A stretch of DNA of 64,000 nt from Planctomycetaceae bacterium. Lineage in GTDB: Bacteria; Planctomycetota; Phycisphaerae; Phycisphaerales; SM1A02. The translations under genes and the position numbers were made by a program. Shown here one piece after another: positions 9,799-18,629 of this stretch. Every line of letters begins with the position of its first letter. Position 1 is the first letter of the stretch. The notes under the pieces are model-generated. The model was not told the origin of the DNA, did not search any database, and saw only the letters and a program-made list of their open reading frames with translations. Location: positions 485,487-549,486 of the forward strand of contig CANLHK010000001.1 in assembly GCA_947490615.1 (NCBI GenBank). Direction: 5' to 3'.

Positions 9799-9921
9799 GA
9801 CTGAAGCTCTCCAGAACAGCGGTTCGAACCGCTGGGGAATCACAGGCTCACTTCGGACGATTGTGCTGCTCTTTCGCAGAGCTCAGCGCTGATCGACCAC
9901 GCACACTTCAAACACTCGCCA

Positions 9922-10656
9922 TCAACCGGCCGACGGGGCAGCCGGAGCGGCGGGAGCTGCGGGAGCTGCGGGAGCTGCCTCAGCCTCTGGCGCACGACGC
10001 GGGCCACTTCCACCGCGGTATCCACCACCGCCACCACCGCGCGGACCACCGCGACCACCACGACGATTCTCTTCGCCGACGGTGTTCTTCGGTGCAGCCA
10101 TGCGCTCGCCACCCTTGGACTGCGGCATGAATGCCATGCCGCGCTTGATCGCCACTTCGACGGCGGTTTCAGGAAGTTGAACGCCGCGAAGCGCCTCAAC
10201 CTGTTGACGGCTGCGCACGGTTCCGAGCGCGTCCATCGTGGCCTTGACCACGTTCTTTGGATTGCTCGAGCCATACACCTTGGTGAGGCAGTCCTGCACG
10301 CCGATCATTTCGAGCACCGCGCGCACTGCGGCACCAGCGATGACGCCAGTACCAGGCGCTGCGGGCATGAGCTTCACCGTCGTGGCGCCGAAGCGACCGA
10401 CGACAAGGTGAGGAATCGTCTTGCCCTGCAGCTGGAAAGTCGACATCTTGCGACGGCCTTCCTTCTGCGCCTTCTCGATGGCTTGAGGCACCTGGTTGCT
10501 CTTGGCATAGCCGACGCCCGAGCGACCGTGACGGTCGCCGACGACGACCATCGCCGAGAAGCTAAATCGACGACCGCCTGCGACGGTCGAGGAGGTGCGA
10601 TAGACGCCGACCGTAGTCGACTCGATGGATGAGGATTCGTCGATGATCTCTGCCAT
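9922..10656 (-). CDS. rpsE: 30S ribosomal protein S5 with long Gly/Arg and Ala/Pro tail
   Basis: This is S5, involved in decoding accuracy and mRNA entry. The double-stranded RNA-binding-like N-domain includes [15 protein letters not shown] and GVGYAK. The C-domain has [15 protein letters not shown] and [10 protein letters not shown]. The core ends near residue 185. The remaining roughly 60 residues are a low-complexity tail: first Arg/Gly-rich, then repeated Ala-Ala-Pro. Total length is 244, against about 165-200 normally. Such tails recur on L4 and L17 here. Confidence 0.95.
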   Translation of the reverse strand: MAEIIDESSSIESTTVGVYRTSSTVAGGRRFSFSAMVVVGDRHGRSGVGYAKSNQVPQAIEKAQKEGRRKMSTFQLQGKTIPHLVVGRFGATTVKLMPAAPGTGVIAGAAVRAVLEMIGVQDCLTKVYGSSNPKNVVKATMDALGTVRSRQQVEALRGVQLPETAVEVAIKRGMAFMPQSKGGERMAAPKNTVGEENRRGGRGGPRGGGGGGYRGGSGPRRAPEAEAAPAAPAAPAAPAAPSAG

Positions 10657-10716
10657 AGCGTGTCCCAGTCTTCAATCGTCTGGCGCGTCAAAGCGCCACG
10701 ACGGGAGTGGATTCGA

Positions 10717-11088
10717 TCAGAACTGCAGTCCAGCTTCGCGCGCACCATCGGCGAGAGCCTTGACGCGACCGTGATAGAGGTAACCGTTGCGGTCGAAGAC
10801 AACCTTCGAGACGCCCTTCTCCTTGGCGCGCGCTGCGACAAGCTTGCCGACGGCGGTCGCCTCGTTCATCTTGGCGCCCTTGGTCGCTGGATCGGCCGCG
10901 AAACCCTTGTCGCGCGTGCTGGCCGCGGCGAGAGTCTTGCCCGTGAGGTCGTCGATCACCTGTGCGTACACATGGTTGAGCGAGCGAAAGACGGAAAGGC
11001 GTGGACGGTCGGGGAGTCCGAGGATGTCCTTGCGGATGCCCTGCTTGCGGCGGGCTCGACGGACGCGCTTGTTGGTCGTGCGATTCAT
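10717..11088 (-). CDS. rplR: 50S ribosomal protein L18
   Basis: This is L18, the 5S rRNA-binding protein. It contains [20 protein letters not shown] and the C-terminal [25 protein letters not shown] chose the ATG at 11088 ([13 protein letters not shown]), giving 123 residues, the usual size. The open frame runs 45 codons further upstream without resemblance to the family. The order rplF-rplR-rpsE is standard. Confidence 0.95.
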   Translation of the reverse strand: MNRTTNKRVRRARRKQGIRKDILGLPDRPRLSVFRSLNHVYAQVIDDLTGKTLAAASTRDKGFAADPATKGAKMNEATAVGKLVAARAKEKGVSKVVFDRNGYLYHGRVKALADGAREAGLQF

Positions 11089-11176
11089 GGTTAGCTGCCT
11101 TCTTACTGGGTGAGAATCGAAGAGTGCGATACCGATCGAAGGACCGCGGCGAACCGCCAGTCCAACGAGTGCGGCA

Positions 11177-11746
11177 TCAGCCGCCCGTCGCCTTGCCTTG
11201 CTTACGGATGATGGTCTCGCCAAAATACTTGATGCCCTTGCCGTTGTATGGCTCAGGCTTGCGCTGCGAACGGATCATGGCGGCGAACTCGCCGACGCGC
11301 TGACGGTCCGCACCGCTGATGGTCACGAAGATGCCGCCTTCGGTCACGATGTCGACCTTGACGCCTGCTGGGACATTGAGCGAGATCGTGTCGGCGTAGC
11401 CAAGCTTGAGATCAAGCTTCTTGCCGACGGCCTTGACGGAGTAACCGACTCCGACGACCTCAAGCTTCTCCGAGTAGCCCTCGGTGACGCCCTTGATGCA
11501 GTTGTTGATGTTGGCGCGCGTGGTACCCCAGAACGCGCGGCGGTTGCCCTCGTCGATGCGCGCCATGTCGGTGGAGCAGACAATCTGTCGCTCCTTCTCG
11601 TTCCAGGCGACGGAGACCTCGGGGCGATACGCGACCTTGAGGGTCTCGCCCTTGGGTCCGGTGATCGCGACTTCGCGGGTGCTTGCGTTCACGGCGACCT
11701 TGCAGCTGCCGGGGACGAGGATGGGCTTCTTACCGATGCGGGACAT
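11177..11746 (-). CDS. rplF: 50S ribosomal protein L6
   Basis: This is L6, near the factor-binding site of the large subunit. It starts MSRIGKKPI and ends with the conserved [10 protein letters not shown] segment and a short basic tail. AGGAG lies upstream of the chosen ATG at 11746. The 189-residue length is close to normal. It lies between rpsH and rplR. Confidence 0.95.
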   Translation of the reverse strand: MSRIGKKPILVPGSCKVAVNASTREVAITGPKGETLKVAYRPEVSVAWNEKERQIVCSTDMARIDEGNRRAFWGTTRANINNCIKGVTEGYSEKLEVVGVGYSVKAVGKKLDLKLGYADTISLNVPAGVKVDIVTEGGIFVTISGADRQRVGEFAAMIRSQRKPEPYNGKGIKYFGETIIRKQGKATGG

Positions 11747-11809
11747 GGCTGGCTCCTGCGGACTATGCACTCTGAAACACACGAATTGCAGACGCGTGTG
11801 GATGGGATT

Positions 11810-12208
11810 TCAGCAGACGGTTGCGACCACTTCGCCGCCGACGCGCAACTCGCGCGCCCGGCGGTCGGACATGATGCCACTGCTCGTCGAGACGATCGAG
11901 ATGCCGAGGCCTTGCAGCGGACGAGGCAGAGCCCCGACCGCTGAATAGCTGCGGCAACCTGAGGTCGAGACGCGGCGGATTTCGTTGATGATGTTTTCGC
12001 CGCGCGTTCCATACTTCAGCGCGAGGCGAATGATGCCCTGGCGGCCGTCAGCAATACACTCGAAACTCGAGATGTAGCCTTCGTCCTTGAGCACGCCAGC
12101 CACGCCGCGGTTGAGCTTGTTGCTGAGTACGACGACGGACTTCTCGCGATTCCGCACGGCGTTGCGGATGCGGGTGAGCATGTCGGCGGTGAGATCTTGA
12201 ACGGACAT
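11810..12208 (-). CDS. rpsH: 30S ribosomal protein S8
   Basis: This is S8, a primary 16S rRNA-binding protein and, in Escherichia coli, the translational repressor of the spc operon. The N-terminal block TADMLTRIRNA and the C-terminal GISIVSTSSGIMSDRRARE are characteristic. The 132-residue length is normal. It is preceded by rpsN and followed by rplF. Confidence 0.96.
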   Translation of the reverse strand: MSVQDLTADMLTRIRNAVRNREKSVVVLSNKLNRGVAGVLKDEGYISSFECIADGRQGIIRLALKYGTRGENIINEIRRVSTSGCRSYSAVGALPRPLQGLGISIVSTSSGIMSDRRARELRVGGEVVATVC

Positions 12209-12279
12209 TTCGTTTGGCTCCTGCGTCCCTGCGCGAATGCGCGGGCAGCGTCAATCTGATTCGGTTCGTTCGGGTTCGG

Positions 12280-12465
12280 TCACCAACTGGCCTTGCGCAT
12301 GCCGGGGATCATCCCCTGCAGCGCCAGCTCACGAAGCATGTGACGGCAAATGCGGAACTTGCGGTACACACCGCGCTTGCGCCCCGTGATCTCGCAGCGA
12401 ACTTCCGCTCGGCTGCTGAACTTCGGCTTGCGCTTCATCTTGTTAAAGGTTCGCGTGCTGGCCAT
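12280..12465 (-). CDS. rpsN: 30S ribosomal protein S14, short form with half of the zinc site lost
   Basis: This 61-residue protein aligns end to end with the short, zinc-type S14: RCEITGRKRGVYRKF, then ICRHMLRELA, then IPGMRKASW. In that type four cysteines at positions 24, 27, 40 and 43 bind zinc. Here Cys24 and Cys40 are kept, but position 27 is Thr and position 43 is Met. A tetrahedral Cys4 site is therefore not possible; His42 might contribute. Known zinc-free S14 proteins are usually the longer form of about 100 residues, so this is an unusual intermediate. Confidence 0.93.
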   Translation of the reverse strand: MASTRTFNKMKRKPKFSSRAEVRCEITGRKRGVYRKFRICRHMLRELALQGMIPGMRKASW

Positions 12466-12538
12466 AGGTGGTTCGATCCGTTTCTTTCTTGCTTCTGACT
12501 GACCGCGCGGTGTTGCGCTCGGTCGAATTGATCAGGCG

Positions 12539-13138
12539 TTACGACTTCTTCTGCTTGCGCTCTTCAGGCTTCACGAACGGCATGCCGAGCTCTGTGAGCA
12601 CATAGCGGCTCAACTTCGGATTCGAGTTCTCGAACACGAAGGTGATGTGCATGCCGTGGGTGATCGTGGCGTTGGCCATGTTGATTTCAGGCCACACGGC
12701 CTGTTCGGTGAGACCCATCGAGTAGGAGCCGCCCTTGTCGAAGGACTTGTCCTTCACACCGCGGAAGTCCTTGATACGAGGGATCGCGAGGTTGATCAGG
12801 CGGTCCATGAAGTGCCACATGCGATCGCGGCGAAGCGTGACCATGAACGCCGAGGGCATTCCTTCACGCACGCGGAACTGCGCAACGGCCTTCTTGGCGA
12901 CGATCATGATCGGCTTCTGGCCCGTGATGGTGGCGAAGTTCTTGATGAACTGGTCGCGCACTTCGGGCTTCAGCTTGGCGTTGTCGAGGTACTTACCGAT
13001 ACCAGCGTTCACCACGATCTTGATGAGACGCGGCAGCTGGTGGACATTGTCGAGACCGAACTCCTTGATGGCCTTGGGACCGACGGCGTCGATGTAGGCC
13101 TGCTGGAGTCGTGGGTAGTTTCGCTTCACATATGCCAT
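12539..13138 (-). CDS. rplE: 50S ribosomal protein L5
   Basis: This is L5, a 5S rRNA-binding protein that touches the P-site tRNA. Recognisable segments are LPRLIKIVVNAGIG, the TGQKPIMIVAKKAVAQFRVREG block and PRIKDFRGVKDKSFD. The C-terminal roughly 20 residues are basic. The 199-residue length is slightly above the usual 180. It lies between rplX and rpsN. Confidence 0.96.
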   Translation of the reverse strand: MAYVKRNYPRLQQAYIDAVGPKAIKEFGLDNVHQLPRLIKIVVNAGIGKYLDNAKLKPEVRDQFIKNFATITGQKPIMIVAKKAVAQFRVREGMPSAFMVTLRRDRMWHFMDRLINLAIPRIKDFRGVKDKSFDKGGSYSMGLTEQAVWPEINMANATITHGMHITFVFENSNPKLSRYVLTELGMPFVKPEERKQKKS

Positions 13139-13202
13139 GGTTCGTTCTTTCTGCTGTGTCGCGCTAGCGACCTTGGCGTCTTCCTAACGGCTTGCGCCTG
13201 AC

Positions 13203-13577
13203 TTACTTCTTCTTGGAGGTCTTGGCGGCCTTGGTCGCGGCTGCAGTCTTGGTCGGACCGCGGAGCTGGTGCAGCTCCTTGCCGCCGCGCACCGCAATGC
13301 GCGACTTCGAGCCATCAGGCTTGGTCACGAAGCGCACGCGCGTCGGCTTGCCGTCGACGACGGGGCTGACATTCGACGCGTGGATCGGGCCTTCCTCCTT
13401 GAGGATGATGCCCTTGGGACGCGACTGCGTTGGCTTCTTGTGCTTGGTCTGGATGTTGACACCCTTGACCACGACGCGCTCTCCCTCGTCAATGACGCGG
13501 AGAATCTCGCCGATGGTGCCCTTGGAGGCGCCGCGGGTGACGATGACAGTGTCGCCGGTGCGAATGTGGCGTGGCAT
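13203..13577 (-). CDS. rplX: 50S ribosomal protein L24
   Basis: This is L24, an assembly-initiator protein with a KOW-type fold. It starts MPRHIRTGDTVIVTRG and has GVNIQTKHKKPTQ and EGPIHASNV. The ATG at 13577 lies three bases from the rplN stop codon, so translation is probably coupled. The C-terminal roughly 18 residues are Lys/Ala/Thr-rich. The product is 124 residues. Confidence 0.95.
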   Translation of the reverse strand: MPRHIRTGDTVIVTRGASKGTIGEILRVIDEGERVVVKGVNIQTKHKKPTQSRPKGIILKEEGPIHASNVSPVVDGKPTRVRFVTKPDGSKSRIAVRGGKELHQLRGPTKTAAATKAAKTSKKK

Positions 13578-13579
13578 GA

Positions 13580-13966
13580 TTAGATGACCTCCGTCGCGAG
13601 CGACACGATCTTCATGAAGTTCTTCTCGCGCAGCTCGCGCGCGACGGCGCCGAAGATGCGGGTGCCCTTCGGATTGCCGTCCTTGTCGACGAGCACGCAG
13701 GCGTTCGAGTCGAAGCGCACATACGAACCGTCGTCGCGACGGGTCGGGCTCTTCACGCGAACGATGACGGCTTGGACCTTGTCGCCAGCCTTCACTTCGC
13801 CGTTGGGGAGCGCCTTCTTGACGCTGCACACCACGCGGTCACCGATACCCATGGTGAGACGAGTAAAGCGGCCGGTAGCGGTCGAGGATCCGAGGACGCC
13901 GATGACCATGGCTTCCTTTGCACCGGAGTTGTCGGTGACCTCGAGTCGTGATTCCTTCTGGATCAT
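13580..13966 (-). CDS. rplN: 50S ribosomal protein L14
   Basis: This is L14, at the subunit interface. It starts [16 protein letters not shown] and contains [18 protein letters not shown] and [19 protein letters not shown]. The length of 128 includes a short insertion of about six residues relative to the usual 122. It lies between rpsQ and rplX. Confidence 0.96.
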   Translation of the reverse strand: MIQKESRLEVTDNSGAKEAMVIGVLGSSTATGRFTRLTMGIGDRVVCSVKKALPNGEVKAGDKVQAVIVRVKSPTRRDDGSYVRFDSNACVLVDKDGNPKGTRIFGAVARELREKNFMKIVSLATEVI

Positions 13967-14072
13967 TTCTTGGCTCCATCACCAGCGCTTGCTGGTGTCG
14001 ATTGCATTGCTCTTGCCTGGCTGACTCATTGCGGCATTGGCGACGACGCGCCACGCGCTCACTCATCTTCAC

Positions 14073-14390
14073 TCATGCCTTTGCGGCGCCCTCGCCGAAG
14101 CTGATCGCGCCGCCTTCAGGCGCGCGCTCAACAACGCGAACGAGCACCCAAGACTTGGTCTTGGAGATTGGGCGGCACTCGGCCACCTCGACGCGGTCGC
14201 CAGTGTGCGACTCGTTCTTCTCGTCATGCACCTGCAGGACGGTGCGCTTGCGCATGTACTTGCCGTACTTCGCATGCTTGCCCGAGTAGGCAATGACGAC
14301 CTTGCGGGTCTTGGTGCGCTTGTCGCTCTCCACCACGCCAATGCGGCGCGGTGAAGTCGGTGGGATGACGAGATCGTTGGTCGTCGGCAT
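14073..14390 (-). CDS. rpsQ: 30S ribosomal protein S17
   Basis: This is S17, an OB-fold primary binding protein of 16S rRNA. The core contains RRIGVVESDKRTKTRKVVI and the HDEKNESHTGDRVEVAECRP motif. It has a short N-terminal extension and an Ala/Gly-rich C-terminus, 105 residues in all. It starts 7 nt past the rpmC stop codon. Confidence 0.95.
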   Translation of the reverse strand: MPTTNDLVIPPTSPRRIGVVESDKRTKTRKVVIAYSGKHAKYGKYMRKRTVLQVHDEKNESHTGDRVEVAECRPISKTKSWVLVRVVERAPEGGAISFGEGAAKA

Positions 14391-14397
14391 GGTCGGC

Positions 14398-14616
14398 TCA
14401 GTTCTTCTTGCTCGTCGCCGCGCGGGCGGCGGTCGTGCGCGTGGTCTGCTCGGTCAGCACGCGCGCAAGATCCTTGCGCGCCTTGCCGATGCGGGAGTTG
14501 TCGGCGATCTTTTCAGTCGTGGTCTGGCAACGGAGGTCGAAGAGCTCGCGGCGGAGGCGGGTGGCCTCGACCTTGAGATCGTCGGTGGAAAGCTTGGTGA
14601 CTTCAGCGGGCTTCAT
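14398..14616 (-). CDS. rpmC: 50S ribosomal protein L29
   Basis: This is L29, an all-helical protein at the polypeptide exit. The ATG at 14616 gives a 72-residue protein (MKPAEVTKLSTDDLKVEATR) with an RRELFDLRCQ motif typical of the family and a Thr/Ala/Lys-rich end. AGAGG lies 9 nt before the start. The open frame extends far upstream in antisense-like composition and is not part of the gene. Confidence 0.93.
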   Translation of the reverse strand: MKPAEVTKLSTDDLKVEATRLRRELFDLRCQTTTEKIADNSRIGKARKDLARVLTEQTTRTTAARAATSKKN

Positions 14617-14656
14617 CGTGAGTGCCTCTCGTAATTCAGTCGTTCTCGAAACTCGC

Positions 14657-15079
14657 TTACACGGCGATGCGGCGGCCGACGAAACGGCACTTGACCGGCA
14701 TCTTGTGAGCGATGCGGGCCATCGCCTGCTTCGCAAGGTCCTCGGGCACACCGGCGATTTCAAAGAGAATCGTGCCGGGCTTGATGCGTGCAGCCCAGTA
14801 GTCCACATCGGCCTTTCCCGTACCCATTCGGGTTTCGAGTGGCTTCTTGGAGATGGGCTTGTCAGGGAAGACGCGGATGAAGACCTTGCCTTGACGACGA
14901 AGGAAGTGCTGCGCCGCAATGCGGCCCGCGTCGATCTGACGACCGGTGAGCCAGTGCGGCTCGAGGGTCTGCAGACCGTAATCGCCGAAGGCAACATAAT
15001 TGCCACGCGTGGCATTGCCCTTGAGCTTGCCTCGCTGCTCTTTGCGGAACTTGACTCGCTTTGGCATCAGGTTGGACAT
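14657..15079 (-). CDS. rplP: 50S ribosomal protein L16
   Basis: This is L16, which helps shape the A-site side of the large subunit. It starts with [19 protein letters not shown] after a four-residue leader and has [22 protein letters not shown] and the [19 protein letters not shown] segment. The 140-residue length is normal. It lies between rpsC and rpmC. Confidence 0.96.
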   Translation of the reverse strand: MSNLMPKRVKFRKEQRGKLKGNATRGNYVAFGDYGLQTLEPHWLTGRQIDAGRIAAQHFLRRQGKVFIRVFPDKPISKKPLETRMGTGKADVDYWAARIKPGTILFEIAGVPEDLAKQAMARIAHKMPVKCRFVGRRIAV

Positions 15080-15195
15080 GGTGGTCCTCGTCGGTCTCTG
15101 TCTGGTTGATCGTGGCGCGGGTGTTTGCCGCCACGGGTGATGTCGAACTCTCTGCGGACTGCTGCGATCGATGATCGAAGCGCTTACTTCGCGTC

Positions 15196-15238
15196 GACCT
15201 TATCGTCGACCTTATCGGCGACCTTATCGTCGACCACG
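15196..15238 (-). repeat. 12-bp tandem repeat at the 3' end of rpsC
   Basis: On the minus strand GTCGACGATAAG (one copy with GCC for GAC) recurs three times in tandem, followed by a partial copy. The rpsC stop codon falls inside the first unit. In a different frame the repeat would encode Val-Asp-Asp-Lys units ending at a TAA just downstream. Confidence 0.8.
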
Positions 15239-15928
15239 CGCACGAGCGCGGCCACCGGCTGCACTCGAGTGAGTCTGGTCATCGTCGTGCTCGGTGAAGA
15301 GGCCCTTGAAGACCCACACCTTGACGCCGATGGCTCCATAGGTCGTGAAGCTGTGCGCCACGGCGTACTCAACATTCGCCTGCAGCGTGGACAGCGGAAT
15401 CGAGCCAAGACGGGTGTCGAGCGTGCGGCTCATCTCGGCGCCGCCGAGGCGGCCCGCGAGAAGAATGCGAATGCCCTTGGCGCCGTTCTGCATCGAGCTC
15501 TCGGCGCGCATCTTGAGGACGCGGCGGAAATTCGCGCGCTTCTTCAACTGCTCGCCGATGCTCTCAGCGATGAGCTTCGCGTCGAGGTCGGGGTTCTTGA
15601 TCTCGACAACCTTGAGCACGACCTTGCGGCCAGTCATGGTCTGAAGATCCTTGGTCAGCGATTCGCTGCCCGCGCCGCGCAGACCAACAACCTGACCAGG
15701 ACGCGCTGTCTTGACGATGACGGTGAGTTCATCGCGGGTGCGCTCGATCAGAATGTCGCTGACCGCCGCAAAGGGCGGCGTGCGGTTGAGCCGCTTGTCA
15801 AGGTACTGGCGGATCTTGTAGTCCTCAACGAGGAGGCTGCCGAACAACGCCTTGGGCGCAAACCAGCGAGAGCGGTGCGCTTCGGTGATGCCGACTCGGA
15901 ATCCGAAAGGGTGGACCTTCTGTCCCAT
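15224..15928 (-). CDS. rpsC: 30S ribosomal protein S3
   Basis: This is S3, part of the mRNA entry tunnel. It starts MGQKVHPFGFRVGI, has a KH domain (GLRGAGSESLTKDLQ, about residues 80-95) and the C-terminal domain with GIRILLAGRLGGAEMSRT and VWVFKGLF. After residue 205 the last roughly 25 residues are a divergent basic tail ending RARARGRR. The stop codon lies inside a 12-bp tandem repeat. An alternative frame continues into a Val/Asp/Lys repeat tail, so the exact C-terminus is uncertain. Confidence 0.93.
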   Translation of the reverse strand: MGQKVHPFGFRVGITEAHRSRWFAPKALFGSLLVEDYKIRQYLDKRLNRTPPFAAVSDILIERTRDELTVIVKTARPGQVVGLRGAGSESLTKDLQTMTGRKVVLKVVEIKNPDLDAKLIAESIGEQLKKRANFRRVLKMRAESSMQNGAKGIRILLAGRLGGAEMSRTLDTRLGSIPLSTLQANVEYAVAHSFTTYGAIGVKVWVFKGLFTEHDDDQTHSSAAGGRARARGRR

Positions 15929-15946
15929 AGTGTTTCTCCGAAGCCT

Positions 15947-16282
15947 TTAGGCTCCGCGCTCCTCAACGGCGATGTGGATGTGGCTGGTGCGCTTCTTGAT
16001 CGGGTGCGCGCGACCGCGGTCCTTGGGCTGGAAGCGATCGAGGGTTGGACCCTCGTCGATACGGGACTCGCTCACGATGAGCTTGGTCGGATCGGCGTTC
16101 TTCTCTTCCGCATTGGCGATCGCGCTCTTGAGCACGACAGAGATGAACGCAGAACCGCGCTTCTTCGAGAAGTCGAGCGCAACAAGCGCCTCGTCAACGC
16201 GCTTGCCGCGGATCATGTCCGCGACGAGGCGCGCCTTGCGGGGCGCGATACGAGCAAATCGGTGGCAGGCCTGGAACGGCAT
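15947..16282 (-). CDS. rplV: 50S ribosomal protein L22
   Basis: This is L22, whose loop lines the nascent-chain exit tunnel near the macrolide site. It contains RIAPRKARLVADMIRGK, the SAIANAEEKN segment and the C-terminal loop region with KRTSHIHIAVEE. The 111-residue length is normal. It lies between rpsS and rpsC. Confidence 0.96.
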   Translation of the reverse strand: MPFQACHRFARIAPRKARLVADMIRGKRVDEALVALDFSKKRGSAFISVVLKSAIANAEEKNADPTKLIVSESRIDEGPTLDRFQPKDRGRAHPIKKRTSHIHIAVEERGA

Positions 16283-16313
16283 GGTGATGACCTCGGTTCA
16301 GATCGCAACGCGA

Positions 16314-16592
16314 TCAGACCTTGAGGTTCTCCTTCTTGTTGGTGTGACCGCGGAAGGTGCAGGTGTGCGAGAACTCGCCGAGCTTGTGGCCGACCATGTC
16401 CTCGGTGCAATAGACATCGATGAACTGGCGGCCGTTGTGCACCTGAAAGGTGAAGCCGATGAATTCAGGGACGATCGTGCAGGCACGGGACCAGGTCTTG
16501 ATCGGAGTGCGCTTGGTGTCCGCCTCCTGCTTCTGAACCTTGCGGTAGAGGCTCTCAACGACGTATGGACCCTTCTTGAGTGAACGCGACAT
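16314..16592 (-). CDS. rpsS: 30S ribosomal protein S19
   Basis: This is S19, a small-subunit head protein next to S13. It begins [11 protein letters not shown] and has [20 protein letters not shown] and the [16 protein letters not shown] motif. The 92-residue length is normal. It lies between rplB and rplV. Confidence 0.96.
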   Translation of the reverse strand: MSRSLKKGPYVVESLYRKVQKQEADTKRTPIKTWSRACTIVPEFIGFTFQVHNGRQFIDVYCTEDMVGHKLGEFSHTCTFRGHTNKKENLKV

Positions 16593-16694
16593 GGTTAGTT
16601 CTCTTAAGGTTCTGACCGCTGGAGCGGTGTGGATCTAGCGACTGACTTCACTCACTTTGACCGTGGGCGCATTGGTGAGCTCACGGTTCCTCGA

Positions 16695-17546
16695 TCACAG
16701 CTTCAACTGGCCGTAGCGCTTGCTGCGGCGACGACGGATGATGCGCGAATCGCTGGACTTGCCGTAGCGACGCGTGCGTCCGCCCTTGGCGAACGTACCT
16801 GAGTAGTTCGATGGCTCGCGTCCACCCTTGGACACCGAACCACCACCGTGCGGGTGAGCGTGGTGGCTCATCGCAAGACCACGGGTCGTCGGACGACGGC
16901 CCTTCCAGCGATTGCGACCAGCCTTACCGATGACAACATTGGCGTGATCGGCGTTGCCGACTTCACCGACGGTTGCGCGACACTCCATCGAGACCTGTCG
17001 GATTTCGCCCGACGGGAGCACGACGGTCGCCCAGCGACCTTCCTTGTTGGTGAGACGCGCGGACATGCCCGCGCCACGGCAAAGTCGACCACCAGCGCCT
17101 GGCTCAATTTCGATGTTGTGCAGCGCCATACCCGTTGGGATGTGCTTGATCGGCGTGCAGTTGCCTGGCTTGGGATCCATCGGATCAGCCGAGCTCCCGA
17201 TCACATCGCCAGCCGTGAGGCCCTTGGGCGAGATGATGTAGCGACGCTCGCCGTCGGTGTACTCAAGAAGCGCAATGTGCGAGGAGCGGTTGGGGTCGTA
17301 TTCGATGCCGACGACGGTGGCAGCCATGCCATCCTTGTTGCGACGGAAATCGATCTTGCGGTAGCGACGCTTGTGACCGCCACCGCGACCAGCGATGGTG
17401 ATCTTGCCTTGCACGTTTCGTCCGCTGCTGCGGATCTTGGGAGCAAGGAGCGACTTCTCCGGCGACTTCTTCGTCACTTCCGAATGGAGGTTCACCGACG
17501 CGTTGCGGCGTCCGTTGGTGACTGGCTTGTAGACTCGAATGGCCAT
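16695..17546 (-). CDS. rplB: 50S ribosomal protein L2
   Basis: This is L2, one of the largest and most conserved 50S proteins, needed for subunit association and close to the peptidyl-transferase centre. It has the SGRNVQGKITIAGRGGGHKR block, an OB-fold/SH3 core and the conserved HPHGGG segment near residue 227, followed by a basic C-terminus. The 283-residue length is normal. It lies between rplW and rpsS. Confidence 0.97.
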   Translation of the reverse strand: MAIRVYKPVTNGRRNASVNLHSEVTKKSPEKSLLAPKIRSSGRNVQGKITIAGRGGGHKRRYRKIDFRRNKDGMAATVVGIEYDPNRSSHIALLEYTDGERRYIISPKGLTAGDVIGSSADPMDPKPGNCTPIKHIPTGMALHNIEIEPGAGGRLCRGAGMSARLTNKEGRWATVVLPSGEIRQVSMECRATVGEVGNADHANVVIGKAGRNRWKGRRPTTRGLAMSHHAHPHGGGSVSKGGREPSNYSGTFAKGGRTRRYGKSSDSRIIRRRRSKRYGQLKL

Positions 17547-17579
17547 TGGGGAATTACCTCAGCGTGTGAGCAACGAAGC

Positions 17580-17858
17580 TCAGAAGAGCTCGATCTTGTC
17601 TTCGGGATGGATCTTGACGACCGCGCGCTTCCAGACTTTGCCTTCAACGACGCCGTACTTGTAAGCACGGGCGCGAATGTGGCGGTTCTGCGTAGCGACG
17701 CCGACGACACGGACCTTGTAGAGCGACTCCACCGCGTACTTGATCTCGGTCTTCGAAGCAGTCCTCGAGACCTCGAACGCGTGACGGTTGTGGTGGCCTG
17801 CGCCCCAGGTGGCCTTCTCAGTCACAATCGGACGAACAATGATGTGGATGGGGTCCAT
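17580..17858 (-). CDS. rplW: 50S ribosomal protein L23
   Basis: This is L23, the docking site for trigger factor and SRP at the exit tunnel. It starts MDPIHIIVRPIVTEKA and has the NRHAFEVSRTASKTEIKYAV motif and VYKVRV-like LYKVRVVGV. The 92-residue length is normal. Its start codon abuts the rplD stop codon, indicating tight coupling. Confidence 0.95.
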   Translation of the reverse strand: MDPIHIIVRPIVTEKATWGAGHHNRHAFEVSRTASKTEIKYAVESLYKVRVVGVATQNRHIRARAYKYGVVEGKVWKRAVVKIHPEDKIELF

Positions 17859-18629
17859 TTACGCGACCTCCTTCGTCGTTGCAGCGGTTGCCGCAGCGGG
17901 CTTGGCGGCTTTCACCGCGGGCTTCTTGGTGGTCTTGGCCGCAGGCTTCTTGGCAGCGGGCGCGGTGTCCTCGGTGGCTTCATCGCCACCGCATCCATCG
18001 AAGCAGGTGCCATCAAGAAACGAGACGAGTGCAGCCTTGTCCACCACGAGGAAGCGATGGTTGAGCAGCGAGAACGCGTTGAGTTGGTCGATGCGGCACA
18101 CATCCACTCCCGCGACATTGCGCGCAGAGAGGAAGGCGTTGCGGTTCGACTTCTCCGTGGCGAAGAGGCAGGTGCGGTTGATGCCGACCGCTTCCATCAT
18201 CTTGGAGAACTCAGCGGTCCTCGGCGCCTTGAAGTCGATCGAAGCGAAGCACTTCACTTCGTTGTCGACGAGCTTAGCCAGCAGCGCGTTGCGGTTGGCC
18301 AGACGGCGCATCTTCTTAGGAAGCTCGGTGCGGAAGTCCTCGCGAGTGCGCGACTTCTTGAAGGTCACACCACCACCCTTACGGATGTTGGTTCGGGCTG
18401 CACCAGCGCGGGCGCTGCCTGTTCCCTTCTGCTTGTAAATCTTGCGGGTCGAGCCATGGACATCGCCGCGGCTCTTGGTCCGTGCGGAACCTTGGCGCTG
18501 GTTGCCGTGGGTGATGACATACGCCTGCTTGAGGAGCGCGTGGCGGATCTCACCGCCGAGCGTTTGCTCGTCAATCTTCAGGGTGTCAATCTTCTTGCCG
18601 CTGGAATCGTAAATCGGCAGTTCAATCAT
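17859..18629 (-). CDS. rplD: 50S ribosomal protein L4 with histone-like Lys/Ala/Pro tail
   Basis: This is L4, an exit-tunnel protein and, in Escherichia coli, the repressor of the S10 operon. It starts MIELPIYDSSGKKID (ATG at 18629) and contains the extended loop with KGTGSARAGAARTNIRKGGG. The core ends near residue 205. After a short Cys-containing acidic stretch, roughly 45 residues of Ala/Lys/Pro/Thr repeats follow, resembling a histone H1 tail. Total length is 256. Confidence 0.95.
   Translation of the reverse strand: MIELPIYDSSGKKIDTLKIDEQTLGGEIRHALLKQAYVITHGNQRQGSARTKSRGDVHGSTRKIYKQKGTGSARAGAARTNIRKGGGVTFKKSRTREDFRTELPKKMRRLANRNALLAKLVDNEVKCFASIDFKAPRTAEFSKMMEAVGINRTCLFATEKSNRNAFLSARNVAGVDVCRIDQLNAFSLLNHRFLVVDKAALVSFLDGTCFDGCGGDEATEDTAPAAKKPAAKTTKKPAVKAAKPAAATAATTKEVA

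Noticed and set aside
9799..9921. A hidden rpmD (L30) between rpsE and rplO
   Set aside because: The gap is too short for the usual 60-codon protein, and no frame matches L30.
15184..15408. A separate small gene at the end of rpsC
   Set aside because: It shares the rpsC sequence in another frame and has no good start or Shine-Dalgarno sequence; kept only as a possible alternative S3 tail.
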